A stretch of DNA of 37,021 nt from positions 1 to 37,021 of the forward strand of contig JACAET010000021.1 in the NCBI GenBank assembly GCA_013388685.1. Direction: 5' to 3'. Below the pieces are notes generated by a model. It had not been told where the DNA came from, did no database searches, and worked only from the letters and a program-made list of their open reading frames with translations. Shown here in pieces: positions 31,726 to 37,021 of this stretch. The translations under genes were made by a program, and so were the position numbers. The stretch comes from Chloroflexota bacterium. Its GTDB lineage: Bacteria > Chloroflexota > Anaerolineae > Anaerolineales > Villigracilaceae. Within the stretch, counting starts at the first letter, position 1. Each line of letters starts with the position of its first letter.

Positions 31726-32151
31726 TCATTGGAATAAGCCCGACTGCCGATAAGTGACCGGGTTGTCAGTGATGGAATTACGCTTTGCGGTCGTGTTTGA
31801 AAACTCAAAATGCCGCAAGCCGACGCGCCATTGTGGACCATAGCCGGGGTTGTAATACCTCTCAGCATGGCGGGCGAAGTCGGCGGTAGAGATTGCGTAA
31901 GTCTTCCCGTCCACAATGAAACGGATAAACTTCCCGCCCTCATCCTGGACGGCTTTCAATTCTGTTTGTGATAATGCTAGTGACGGCTCGGGCTGGCGAA
32001 GGATCACAGACACCTTTTCGTAGGTCGCTCCCTTCAACGTGCCGATGTGAAGACGCCTCCCACGAGTGTGATTGAAGGCGTAAAACCGCACCCCCTTTTT
32101 GGTCCGTTTGACTTCGATCCTCCCTGCCAGTGTGATATTATTGTTACACAT
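31726..32151 (-). CDS. Hypothetical protein of the element
   Basis: A 141-aa soluble protein, not recognised. It is strand-rich at the N-terminus (LAGRIEVKRTKKGVRFYAFN, HTRGRRLHIGTLKG) and has a central KFIRFIVDGKTYAISTADFA segment. It lies downstream of the SOS-like promoter and an intervening terminator hairpin, so its expression probably depends on read-through or on an unseen nearer promoter. It precedes the primase gene by about 175 bp. Confidence 0.6.
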   Translation of the reverse strand: MCNNNITLAGRIEVKRTKKGVRFYAFNHTRGRRLHIGTLKGATYEKVSVILRQPEPSLALSQTELKAVQDEGGKFIRFIVDGKTYAISTADFARHAERYYNPGYGPQWRVGLRHFEFSNTTAKRNSITDNPVTYRQSGLFQ

Positions 32152-32180
32152 GACACGCTCCTATCGTGTCACCGTCCCCG

Positions 32181-32208
32181 CCGCCCTAGCCACAGGGCGG
32201 TTCTTTTT
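32181..32208 (+). terminator. Hairpin with T-run on the plus strand in the leader region
   Basis: CCGCCCT (32,181-32,187) pairs with AGGGCGG (32,194-32,200), followed on the plus strand by TTCTTTTT. It would end a plus-strand (antisense) transcript; on the minus strand it is a leader hairpin without a T-run. Confidence 0.45.
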
Positions 32209-32220
32209 CGAGGGCGGTTA

Positions 32221-32266
32221 AATAAAAATTCCGGGGCAAAAGACCTTGCGGTCTTCTGCCCCGGAA
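32221..32266 (-). terminator. Strong terminator just downstream of the SOS-like promoter
   Basis: A 10-bp perfect outer stem (32,229-32,238 with 32,257-32,266) and a 6-bp inner stem (32,240-32,245 with 32,250-32,255), one mismatch between them, loop TTGC. On the minus strand TTTTTATTT follows. It could end the right-hand operon or act as an attenuator for the promoter at 32,296. Confidence 0.85.
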
Positions 32267-32295
32267 GTCAATGTCTCAGTCGGGCTACAGGGCAG

Positions 32296-32324
32296 AGTGT
32301 AGCACAGATGTTCTGTTTTGAGAA
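32296..32324 (-). promoter_or_regulatory. SOS-like promoter copy in the element
   Basis: The sequence at 32,300-32,317 is identical to 18 nt of the recA promoter, including the ACAGA-TGT-TCTGT palindrome (32,304-32,316). On the minus strand -10 TACACT (32,296-32,301) and a weak -35 TTCTCA (32,319-32,324, 17-nt spacer) frame it. It points toward the replication operon. Confidence 0.65.
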
Positions 32325-32343
32325 GGGGTCAATCTTCAACATT

Positions 32344-32631
32344 TCAAAATTCAGGCATTTTCAATTGCACCTGCTCCCGTCGCGCTGTCGGCATCATGGC
32401 TTCGGCGTGTTCTTCCTCAGCCGACAGCACGATCCCGCGCTTGCGTTGTCCGTGTTCGCGGCGCTCCTGTTGACGGACCTCCCAGGGCGAACGCGGGCGG
32501 TATTGGATGTCCATTGACGCAATCTCGATACCATCGAAAAACCGCTCAAATTCAGGGCTGTTCAACAGGGGTTGAAACTCAATGACAACCCGCTTTTCTT
32601 CATCCTGAAAAATCGCAACGTAAACCGTCAT
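32344..32631 (-). CDS. Hypothetical protein of the element
   Basis: A 95-aa charged protein, not recognised. The N-terminal half is strand-rich (TVYVAIFQDEEKRVVIEFQP), the C-terminal half is helical and rich in Arg/Glu (WEVRQQERREHGQRKRG). The ATG lies 3 nt after the stop of the zinc-finger gene with GGATGG as ribosome site, so it is part of the integrase-2 operon. Confidence 0.6.
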   Translation of the reverse strand: MTVYVAIFQDEEKRVVIEFQPLLNSPEFERFFDGIEIASMDIQYRPRSPWEVRQQERREHGQRKRGIVLSAEEEHAEAMMPTARREQVQLKMPEF

Positions 32632-32634
32632 TTT

Positions 32635-32799
32635 TCACCATCCTGTACCCCCCACGTGTCCACGTTGACGGCGTTTTTTGGCGGTATTTTTGCACCGTTT
32701 TGAGCAGTAGTTTTTGTTGTCTCTGACATGGTTTTTTCGGGCGCGAAAATGGCGGTCACAGATGGGGCAAATTCGCCACTCACGAACGCTGTTTCCCAC
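32635..32799 (-). CDS. Small zinc-finger protein (CxxC...CxxxC)
   Basis: A 54-aa gene that begins at GTG 32,799 inside the end of the membrane-protein gene and uses a different frame. The protein reads EWRICPICDRHFRARKN and then NYCSKRCKNTAKKRR: two Cys pairs in a pattern common in small zinc-finger proteins of phages and plasmids, ending in a basic tail. Such proteins bind nucleic acid. Another frame over the same DNA gives an 87-aa ORF without recognisable features. No strong ribosome site is seen before the GTG; coupling to the upstream gene is likely. Confidence 0.65.
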   Translation of the reverse strand: MGNSVREWRICPICDRHFRARKNHVRDNKNYCSKRCKNTAKKRRQRGHVGGTGW

Positions 32800-33418
32800 G
32801 GCGAAACAATCCGCCGCGCTGTGGCTGTTCCTCCAGTGTTCCCGGTCCGTCCGTGTCGGCGCTCATGGTGGGCGTGGCTTGCGGCGTCCACGGTCGGCGG
32901 ATCTGCTGGCGTTCCTGCCGGCGCTGTTCGGCTTTCAGCCTCTTATCTTCCAGCATTTCCCCGAATTGCGCCCGGACCGAAATGAGCACACCCGAGGGAA
33001 TGGACAACAGGCTAAACAAGCCAATCGCCCAAATGACAGCAGGGGCGCGGACCCCGGCATATACTTCGAGGATCACATTCACAGACAGCACAACCACGAT
33101 GTAAAACAGGTAGGTAGAGACAGCCAGGACGAACGGGGCGCGGTCGGCTTTGTTGCTGTGGGTCGTGTTCCATTGCCAGAAACGAATGGAAGTAGAGACA
33201 GCGGTCACACCCAGGACTTCAACCGTAAAGGCGGCAAGCCAGGCGATATTGACGGGAAAATCCATGTACTCATACGTGTGGGTGTAGGTCAAATAAGCCG
33301 GGATGCTTGCGGTCGTGTACGGCACGATAGCCGACAGCAGGTCAAGCAAAGAACGCTCCGCGCCATTGATCGTGTCGCTCAGGGTCCGAAAGATTTTCTC
33401 GAGAATGTTTGTGTTCAT
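32780..33418 (-). CDS. Four-helix membrane protein of the element
   Basis: A 212-aa integral membrane protein with about four hydrophobic helices: around residues 25-45 (LLSAIVPYTTASIPAYLTYT), 54-80 (NIAWLAAFTVEVLGVTAVST), 93-120 (FVLAVSTYLFYIVVVLSVNV) and 126-148 (AVIWAIGLFSLLSIPSGVLI). A charged cytoplasmic tail of about 60 residues follows (EDKRLKAEQRRQERQQIRR). Its ATG overlaps the stop of the upstream gene (ATGA). No family is recognised. A superinfection-exclusion, holin-like or membrane-tether role is possible but not shown. Confidence 0.7.
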   Translation of the reverse strand: MNTNILEKIFRTLSDTINGAERSLLDLLSAIVPYTTASIPAYLTYTHTYEYMDFPVNIAWLAAFTVEVLGVTAVSTSIRFWQWNTTHSNKADRAPFVLAVSTYLFYIVVVLSVNVILEVYAGVRAPAVIWAIGLFSLLSIPSGVLISVRAQFGEMLEDKRLKAEQRRQERQQIRRPWTPQATPTMSADTDGPGTLEEQPQRGGLFRRGKQRS

Positions 33419-33654
33419 TGGGTGTTCTCCTGTATGAATTGATTTACCTGGTCGGCGGTCAAGTTGAAACGCGCCGGACCACCGTCTATACGGGCATTGA
33501 AAGTTTCACCGTCCTGGGTGACTTCGACATAATGCCCGTTCACATCAAGGGCAAGCATGTTTTGAATTGGGGAGTTATGGACGTGGTACCGGTCGCGGCA
33601 AACGATCTGCTTACACGTCAAGACCTTCGCGCCTGGTATGGTGAGTGCGTTCAT
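33415..33654 (-). CDS. Small hypothetical protein of the element
   Basis: A 79-aa protein starting at ATG 33,654 with GAGGT 6 nt upstream, 7 nt after the stop of integrase 2. It is strand-rich (MLALDVNGHYVEVTQDGETF, NARIDGGPARFNL) and ends in a helix (TADQVNQFIQENTQ). Two cysteines (TCKQIVCRDRYHVHN) lie near the start. Its stop overlaps the start of the membrane protein. Unknown function. Confidence 0.6.
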   Translation of the reverse strand: MNALTIPGAKVLTCKQIVCRDRYHVHNSPIQNMLALDVNGHYVEVTQDGETFNARIDGGPARFNLTADQVNQFIQENTQ

Positions 33655-33661
33655 AGTTACC

Positions 33662-34576
33662 TCACGCCAAATTAATAAAATCGCTTGCCGTGCTTTCAAG
33701 GTCAAGCGCCAAATTCAAATACCGTTGGGTTGTGGCAACTGACGAATGACCTAGCAGGGTTGAAATTTGAGTAAGGGGAATACCTGCCTCATAGCCCAAT
33801 TGCGCGAAGGTCCGGCGGAGATCATGCGGGGCGAGTTCATCCATGCCGATCTTCCGCCCGTACTTGTTGACCAGATGGAAAACGGCTACCGCGCTCAGGC
33901 TTTCCCCGAGTTCCTGCTTTCGCCCGAGGGACCGGGCGATATATCCGCCGCCGGCGATCTCACGCCATTCTTTCAGGCGGTCGGCTAACTTGTCCTGAAT
34001 GGGAATGACGCGGCTTTTGTCACCCTTGCCTGTGACTTCGATCACCGTCCGCATTTTCCCGCTTTTGGTCGGCTGTTGTTTCACCGCGTCGAATGTCAGG
34101 TTGACCAGTTCATCACGACGCAAGCCCGCACCCAGGAGCAAGCCCAGGACGATCCAATCCCGCTTACCTTCGAGAGTGTCACCGCATAGGCTCGTAATGT
34201 GTACTACCTGCTTTTGAGACAGCCAGGTGTGCGCCTTCGTACCTTTGGGCTTATTGACCTGGACCGCGTTCTTCATCGCGTCCAGGCGTAGCAGGGCGGC
34301 TTGTGTCTGTTTCAGGTTCTGCGGGGTTGCATTGGCTTTCATGTCCTGCTCGATCCCCTGGACCATGAGACGTAAGGCGGACTTCAAAAACTGCTTGCGG
34401 GATGACTTAAGTCCATCGGCGTACTGTTGGAGAGCGGTATAGTTGGATGGGTTCACGCCCGCCGCGTGCATGACTTCGATCTCATGCCTGTACCTGGCTT
34501 TCGTGGATGGTTGCAGGTCGGCGCGGTCAAGGGCGGACAGGTCAAGCGGGGAGGTTGTGGTTAGGGCTGTTTGCAT
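33662..34576 (-). CDS. Tyrosine recombinase 2 of the element
   Basis: A 304-aa tyrosine recombinase with an N-terminal core-binding domain and an intact catalytic domain: R153 (GAGLRRDEL), K184 (GKGDKSR), H251 and R254 (HDLRRTF), H277 (LLGHSS) and Y286 (TTQRYL). It leads an operon of at least five genes and has its own promoter containing a palindromic operator. It is not next to an att site, so it may act as a resolvase for element dimers or copies, or be a second integrase; the sequence does not decide. Confidence 0.85.
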   Translation of the reverse strand: MQTALTTTSPLDLSALDRADLQPSTKARYRHEIEVMHAAGVNPSNYTALQQYADGLKSSRKQFLKSALRLMVQGIEQDMKANATPQNLKQTQAALLRLDAMKNAVQVNKPKGTKAHTWLSQKQVVHITSLCGDTLEGKRDWIVLGLLLGAGLRRDELVNLTFDAVKQQPTKSGKMRTVIEVTGKGDKSRVIPIQDKLADRLKEWREIAGGGYIARSLGRKQELGESLSAVAVFHLVNKYGRKIGMDELAPHDLRRTFAQLGYEAGIPLTQISTLLGHSSVATTQRYLNLALDLESTASDFINLA

Positions 34577-34604
34577 AGGCTAGGTCCTTTCGGAATACCC
34601 CCAT

Positions 34605-34632
34605 ATTGTACCGCTTTTCGCGGTACATTCAA
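34605..34632 (-). promoter_or_regulatory. Promoter and palindromic operator between integrase 2 and the XRE regulator
   Basis: On the minus strand -35 TTGAAT (34,627-34,632), 16-nt spacer, -10 TACAAT (34,605-34,610). A perfect 8-bp inverted repeat, TGTACCGC (34,607-34,614) and GCGGTACA (34,620-34,627), lies across the promoter. On the plus strand a TATAAT (34,646-34,651) faces the regulator gene. Confidence 0.7.
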
Positions 34633-34708
34633 GTCCGAAACGCGTTATAATAATACTAAAAAGAAGAACATTGTTAGACTACTGCAAACAGAAAGGCACG
34701 GTTACAAT

Positions 34709-34975
34709 ATGTTGGACATGGCTATAAAAAACAAGTTGAAAATTCTTATCTCTGAAAAAGAGTATCGTGAGGGGCGCAAATTGTCCTATCGCACAGTCGC
34801 AGAAGAAGCGGGTATTTCTCTAAGCGTTTTGACTGACTACACTTCGCAAAGAGTGAGACGGTTTGACACGATTACTCTTGAAAAACTATGTCAGTATTTC
34901 GAGTGTCAACCGGGGGACCTGCTCGAGTACTCCCCTGACGACGATCTACCCAAAACAAAAAAGCCCGCCAAGTAA
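34709..34975 (+). CDS. XRE/Cro-type helix-turn-helix regulator
   Basis: An 88-aa DNA-binding protein, the only plus-strand gene in the element. The Cro/C1-type HTH reads LSYRTVAEEAGISLSVLTDY at about residues 22-41, followed by RFDTITLEKLCQYFECQPGD, typical of small single-domain phage and plasmid repressors. The ATG at 34,709 (or 34,718) is preferred over the longer open frame that starts inside the divergent integrase gene. It most likely binds the palindrome at 34,607-34,627 and represses integrase 2 and its operon. The stop lies inside a terminator hairpin. Confidence 0.85.
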   Translation: MLDMAIKNKLKILISEKEYREGRKLSYRTVAEEAGISLSVLTDYTSQRVRRFDTITLEKLCQYFECQPGDLLEYSPDDDLPKTKKPAK

Positions 34976-34991
34976 GGCGGGTCTTTTGTTT
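34956..34991. terminator. Bidirectional terminator between the regulator and integrase 1
   Basis: CCCGCC (34,964-34,969) pairs with GGCGGG (34,976-34,981); T-runs flank it in both directions. It serves the two convergent genes. Confidence 0.8.
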
Positions 34992-35021
34992 CAGGGTCTA
35001 TGAGATTATCCAGAAAAGCGT

Positions 35022-35927
35022 TTAGCCTTTGAGACGGTCAACGGGGGAATGTTTGCTGTGTTCTCTAAGCAGGTCATCATCCACCATTTGAGCGTAGTGT
35101 TTCACCATAGATAGATCTTCATGCCCCAAAAGGCTTTGTAACGCTAGTAAATTCATGTCGGCTCTAAGGGACAGGATCACAAACGTCCGTCTCAGGGCGT
35201 GGGGTGTGACGTGGATCCCGGTCCCCCTGGACAACCTCCGAAACACTGTAGGTAATCCGCTACCTGTGAACCGTGTCCCGCCTTTAGCCTGAAACAATGG
35301 ATCACTGTCGGCACGTTTTTCGATGGTCCGTCTATAAGCCAGTAATGCACGGCGGGCGGTTGCGCCGACTACGGCGCTCCGATCCTTTCGTCCCTTGCCC
35401 TGCTTGACCTTCACAAGCCCGCTTTGAATGTCCACATCCCCCCAATTCAACGCGCATACCTCCGCACGTCTAAGCCCGCTGTCAGCCATGAATAGCACAA
35501 TCGCACGATCTCGAACGTCACACGCCTGGACGACCTGCATGAGTTGATCCGCATCCAAAACAGGCAGTCGTTTCTTCCCCATTTTGGGCAAGTCGTACTT
35601 AACAGGCGAGGGTATATATCCTTCATTGTGCCAAAAGCGGAGCATTGTTTTTATCGCTCTGGCATGTCCCCAAACTGTGCTATCCGCCGCGCCGCGTCCT
35701 GCAAGTTCTGCAATGTACTCCCTAACATAGCGGGCGGTTACTTCCATTGGGGAGGTTACCCCGCGCTCCTCGATCCACTCAAGGAAAATGCCGGCTGTGT
35801 ATCTGTAAAAATCAAGGGTGGTTTGTGCGGCGTTCACGGCTTGACGGGATAGCATGAAATCCGTGTAAGCGTCTCTCAATTCGACCGATGCAAGCGTCCA
35901 TGAAACACTATTTTTCGTTTTGGGCAT
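35022..35927 (-). CDS. Tyrosine recombinase 1 (integrase at tRNA-Pro)
   Basis: A 301-aa XerC/D-like tyrosine recombinase. It has an N-terminal SAM-like DNA-binding domain (QTTLDFYRYTAGIFLEWIEE) and a complete catalytic set: R153 (SGLRRAE), K178 (QGKGRKDRS), H243 and R246 (HALRRTF), H269 (LLGHED) and Y278 (VKHYAQ). The frame stays open through the tRNA, but the ATG at 35,927 begins the protein proper. The gene is adjacent to the intact tRNA and reads away from it, the usual position of the integrase that uses that site. A hairpin terminator sits directly before the ATG and no ribosome site is seen, so expression may depend on read-through from the tRNA or on a promoter around 35,950. Confidence 0.88.
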   Translation of the reverse strand: MPKTKNSVSWTLASVELRDAYTDFMLSRQAVNAAQTTLDFYRYTAGIFLEWIEERGVTSPMEVTARYVREYIAELAGRGAADSTVWGHARAIKTMLRFWHNEGYIPSPVKYDLPKMGKKRLPVLDADQLMQVVQACDVRDRAIVLFMADSGLRRAEVCALNWGDVDIQSGLVKVKQGKGRKDRSAVVGATARRALLAYRRTIEKRADSDPLFQAKGGTRFTGSGLPTVFRRLSRGTGIHVTPHALRRTFVILSLRADMNLLALQSLLGHEDLSMVKHYAQMVDDDLLREHSKHSPVDRLKG

Positions 35928-35930
35928 AAG

Positions 35931-35964
35931 AAAAACCGCCATATCTGGACGATATAGCGGTTTT
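35931..35964 (-). terminator. Element-borne terminator for tRNA-Pro, before integrase 1
   Basis: AAAACCGC (35,932-35,939) pairs with GCGGTTTT (35,957-35,964), extended by ATAT/ATAT inside. On the minus strand it ends in a run of T and is followed at once by the integrase start. It replaces the tRNA's original terminator at 27,725-27,757. Confidence 0.7.
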
Positions 35965-35982
35965 CCTGGACTTATGTCCATC

Positions 35983-36059
<77 letters not shown>

Positions 36060-36073
36060 ATTGGCAGGGGGAC

Positions 36074-36102
36074 ATTATAGCCTCGTTTGAACAATCTGGC
36101 AA
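36074..36102 (-). promoter_or_regulatory. tRNA-Pro promoter
   Basis: -35 TTGCCA (36,097-36,102), 17-nt spacer and -10 TATAAT (36,074-36,079) on the minus strand, 14 nt before the tRNA 5' end. Confidence 0.75.
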
Positions 36103-36198
36103 CTCGCCCTGTTTGCGGCGCAATCTCCCTTGCATTTGCCGCACAGGCGGATGTTTTCCAATGTCCGCGTACCTTGCGCGGTACTCCGGTGATTATGC

Positions 36199-36204
36199 TA
36201 AAAT
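36199..36204 (+). promoter_or_regulatory. Candidate -10 box of the bifunctional-nuclease gene
   Basis: TAAAAT about 24 nt before the ATG at 36,229, with TTGCGC about 19 nt further upstream as a weak -35. The ribosome site is ATGGAG. Confidence 0.4.
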
Positions 36205-36228
36205 AAGACATCACCGAATGGAGTTTTC

Positions 36229-36816
36229 ATGCCTGAAATGATCGAAGTTCAAATTGACAGCGTTCGGGTGCATTTGATGACCCCTCAGCGTCTTGTCATG
36301 TTGAAACAAAAAAATTCGGAACGTTACCTGCCCATATGGGTGGGTCCGTACGAGGCGGAGGCGATCACCGTCGCGTTGCAGGAAGTCGAAATGAGCCGGC
36401 CGCTCACGCACGATTTGCTCAAGAACGTTTTCAACGCGTTCAACGCGCGTGTCACGCGGATCGAGATTGTGAAACTGCAGAATAACATTTTTTATGGAAG
36501 CATTGTCGCCGATCTGAACGGAAAGGAAGTGCATATCGACTCGCGTCCCTCCGACGCCATCGCTCTGTCGGTGCGCGCCCATGTGCCGATCTTCGTGCAT
36601 CCCGCGGTGATGGATGAAGCGGGCATTCTGCCCGATGAGAATCTGCCCGAAGGCGGCGAAAAGCCCGTTCGAAGCGAGCCGGCTCCCTTGTCTGAGGAAG
36701 GAACCGAGCGTTTATCGGTGTTTGAAGATTTCCTCGGAAAACTCAACCTCGATCAGCTCAATGACGACGATACACCGGACGAAGAGTCTCCCGGCGACCC
36801 CAAAAAGAAAAAATGA
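36229..36816 (+). CDS. Bifunctional nuclease family (DUF151) protein
   Basis: A 195-aa protein of the BFN/DUF151 family. The domain covers residues 1-135: RLVMLKQKNSERYLPIWVGP, EAEAITVAL, and the signature HIDSRPSDAIALSVRAHVPI. Plant BFN members have DNase and RNase activity; bacterial ones are little studied. The C-terminal 60 residues are an acidic, Pro-rich tail. The stop overlaps the dnaB start (ATGA), so it is co-translated with the replicative helicase. The location of this pair next to tRNA-Pro is chromosomal, not part of the element. Confidence 0.88.
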   Translation: MPEMIEVQIDSVRVHLMTPQRLVMLKQKNSERYLPIWVGPYEAEAITVALQEVEMSRPLTHDLLKNVFNAFNARVTRIEIVKLQNNIFYGSIVADLNGKEVHIDSRPSDAIALSVRAHVPIFVHPAVMDEAGILPDENLPEGGEKPVRSEPAPLSEEGTERLSVFEDFLGKLNLDQLNDDDTPDEESPGDPKKKK

Positions 36817-37021
36817 CCGACCATCTTTCCAACGAAGAACTCACCGCCCCCGCAACAGCAACGGCAGTGCCGCACAGCCGGGAAGCCGAGGAAGCCGTTG
36901 TCGGGGCGGTCTTTATTAATCCCGAAGTGTATTATGACATCGCCCAATTCCTGAGCGCGGACGATTTCTATATTCACCGTCACCAATGGATTTGGGAGAC
37001 GTTCAACAGCCTGCACGAACA
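36813..37021 (+). CDS. dnaB: Replicative DNA helicase DnaB (3' truncated by window)
   Basis: The first 69 codons are visible and the gene runs off the right edge. They encode the DnaB N-terminal helical domain: PHSREAEEAVVGAVFINPEV, then YDIAQFLSADDFYIHRHQWI, which match the family pattern of PHSxEAE-initiated DnaB proteins. DnaB unwinds DNA at the replication fork. The ATG overlaps the stop of the upstream gene by four bases. The helicase domain lies outside the window. Confidence 0.9.
   Translation, partial: MTDHLSNEELTAPATATAVPHSREAEEAVVGAVFINPEVYYDIAQFLSADDFYIHRHQWIWETFNSLHE

Noticed and set aside
32047..32517. 156-aa plus-strand ORF across the SOS-like promoter
   Set aside because: It runs through two terminator hairpins and the end of a minus-strand gene and has no ribosome site.
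32628..32891. 87-aa minus-strand ORF over the end of the membrane-protein gene
   Set aside because: The overlapping frame at 32,635-32,799 encodes a zinc finger with four well-spaced cysteines, which is far more convincing; this frame has no features.

Overview
The window reads as a piece of a Chloroflexota chromosome, most likely class Anaerolineae. This is inferred from gene content and style, not from a marker gene: lipoproteins with long Thr/Pro-rich linkers, an NBR1-type Ig-like domain, an XPB/Ssl2-like helicase-associated protein, a TIR-FGE fusion, and a DUF1800/DUF1501 Tat-exported pair. Gene density is high. Several promoters show good -35/-10 boxes, and three genes have a -10 box exactly 6 nt before the ATG, which points to leaderless mRNAs.

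Positions 1-10,750 are mostly minus-strand genes: a 5'-truncated Asp/Glu-racemase-like gene (plus strand), a sulfotransferase, leucyl aminopeptidase pepA, an SRPBCC protein, an NBR1-Ig lipoprotein, recA with a promoter-embedded palindrome that looks like an SOS operator, then a run of envelope genes (M23 peptidase lipoprotein, beta-propeller lipoprotein, a small protein), a ParB/Srx-fold SbnI-like protein and an RluA-type pseudouridine synthase. Positions 10,750-21,450 hold a thiostrepton-resistance-type rRNA methyltransferase, a 622-aa protein of unknown function facing a TIR-membrane-FGE protein, a META lipoprotein, kbl, the helicase-associated protein, a lipid kinase and a GAF-GGDEF protein. 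Positions 21,500-27,700 carry a DprE2-like/DprE1-like pair, lipB, and the DUF1800/DUF1501 pair.

Positions 27,762-36,032 are an integrated mobile element of about 8.2 kb. It is bounded by a perfect 50-bp direct repeat of the 3' part of tRNA-Pro(GGG); the intact tRNA lies at the right end next to a tyrosine recombinase. Inside are a second tyrosine recombinase, a divergent XRE-type regulator separated from it by a perfect palindromic operator, a small zinc-finger protein, a four-helix membrane protein, and a tightly coupled operon (ATGA overlaps) led by a primase-polymerase and ending in a small-terminase-like HTH protein. No capsid, portal, large terminase or relaxase is present. The gene set resembles a phage satellite or an integrative plasmid. 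Two features stand out: an 18-bp exact copy of the recA promoter palindrome, placed so that it could put the replication operon under SOS control, and a perfect 24-bp inverted repeat inside the primase gene that could be an origin or a regulatory hairpin.

To the right of the tRNA the chromosome resumes with a bifunctional-nuclease-family gene overlapping the start of dnaB, which runs off the window. Dispersed palindromic repeats (two inverted copies of one composite element at about 3.9 kb and 15.8 kb, plus others) occupy the longer intergenic gaps.
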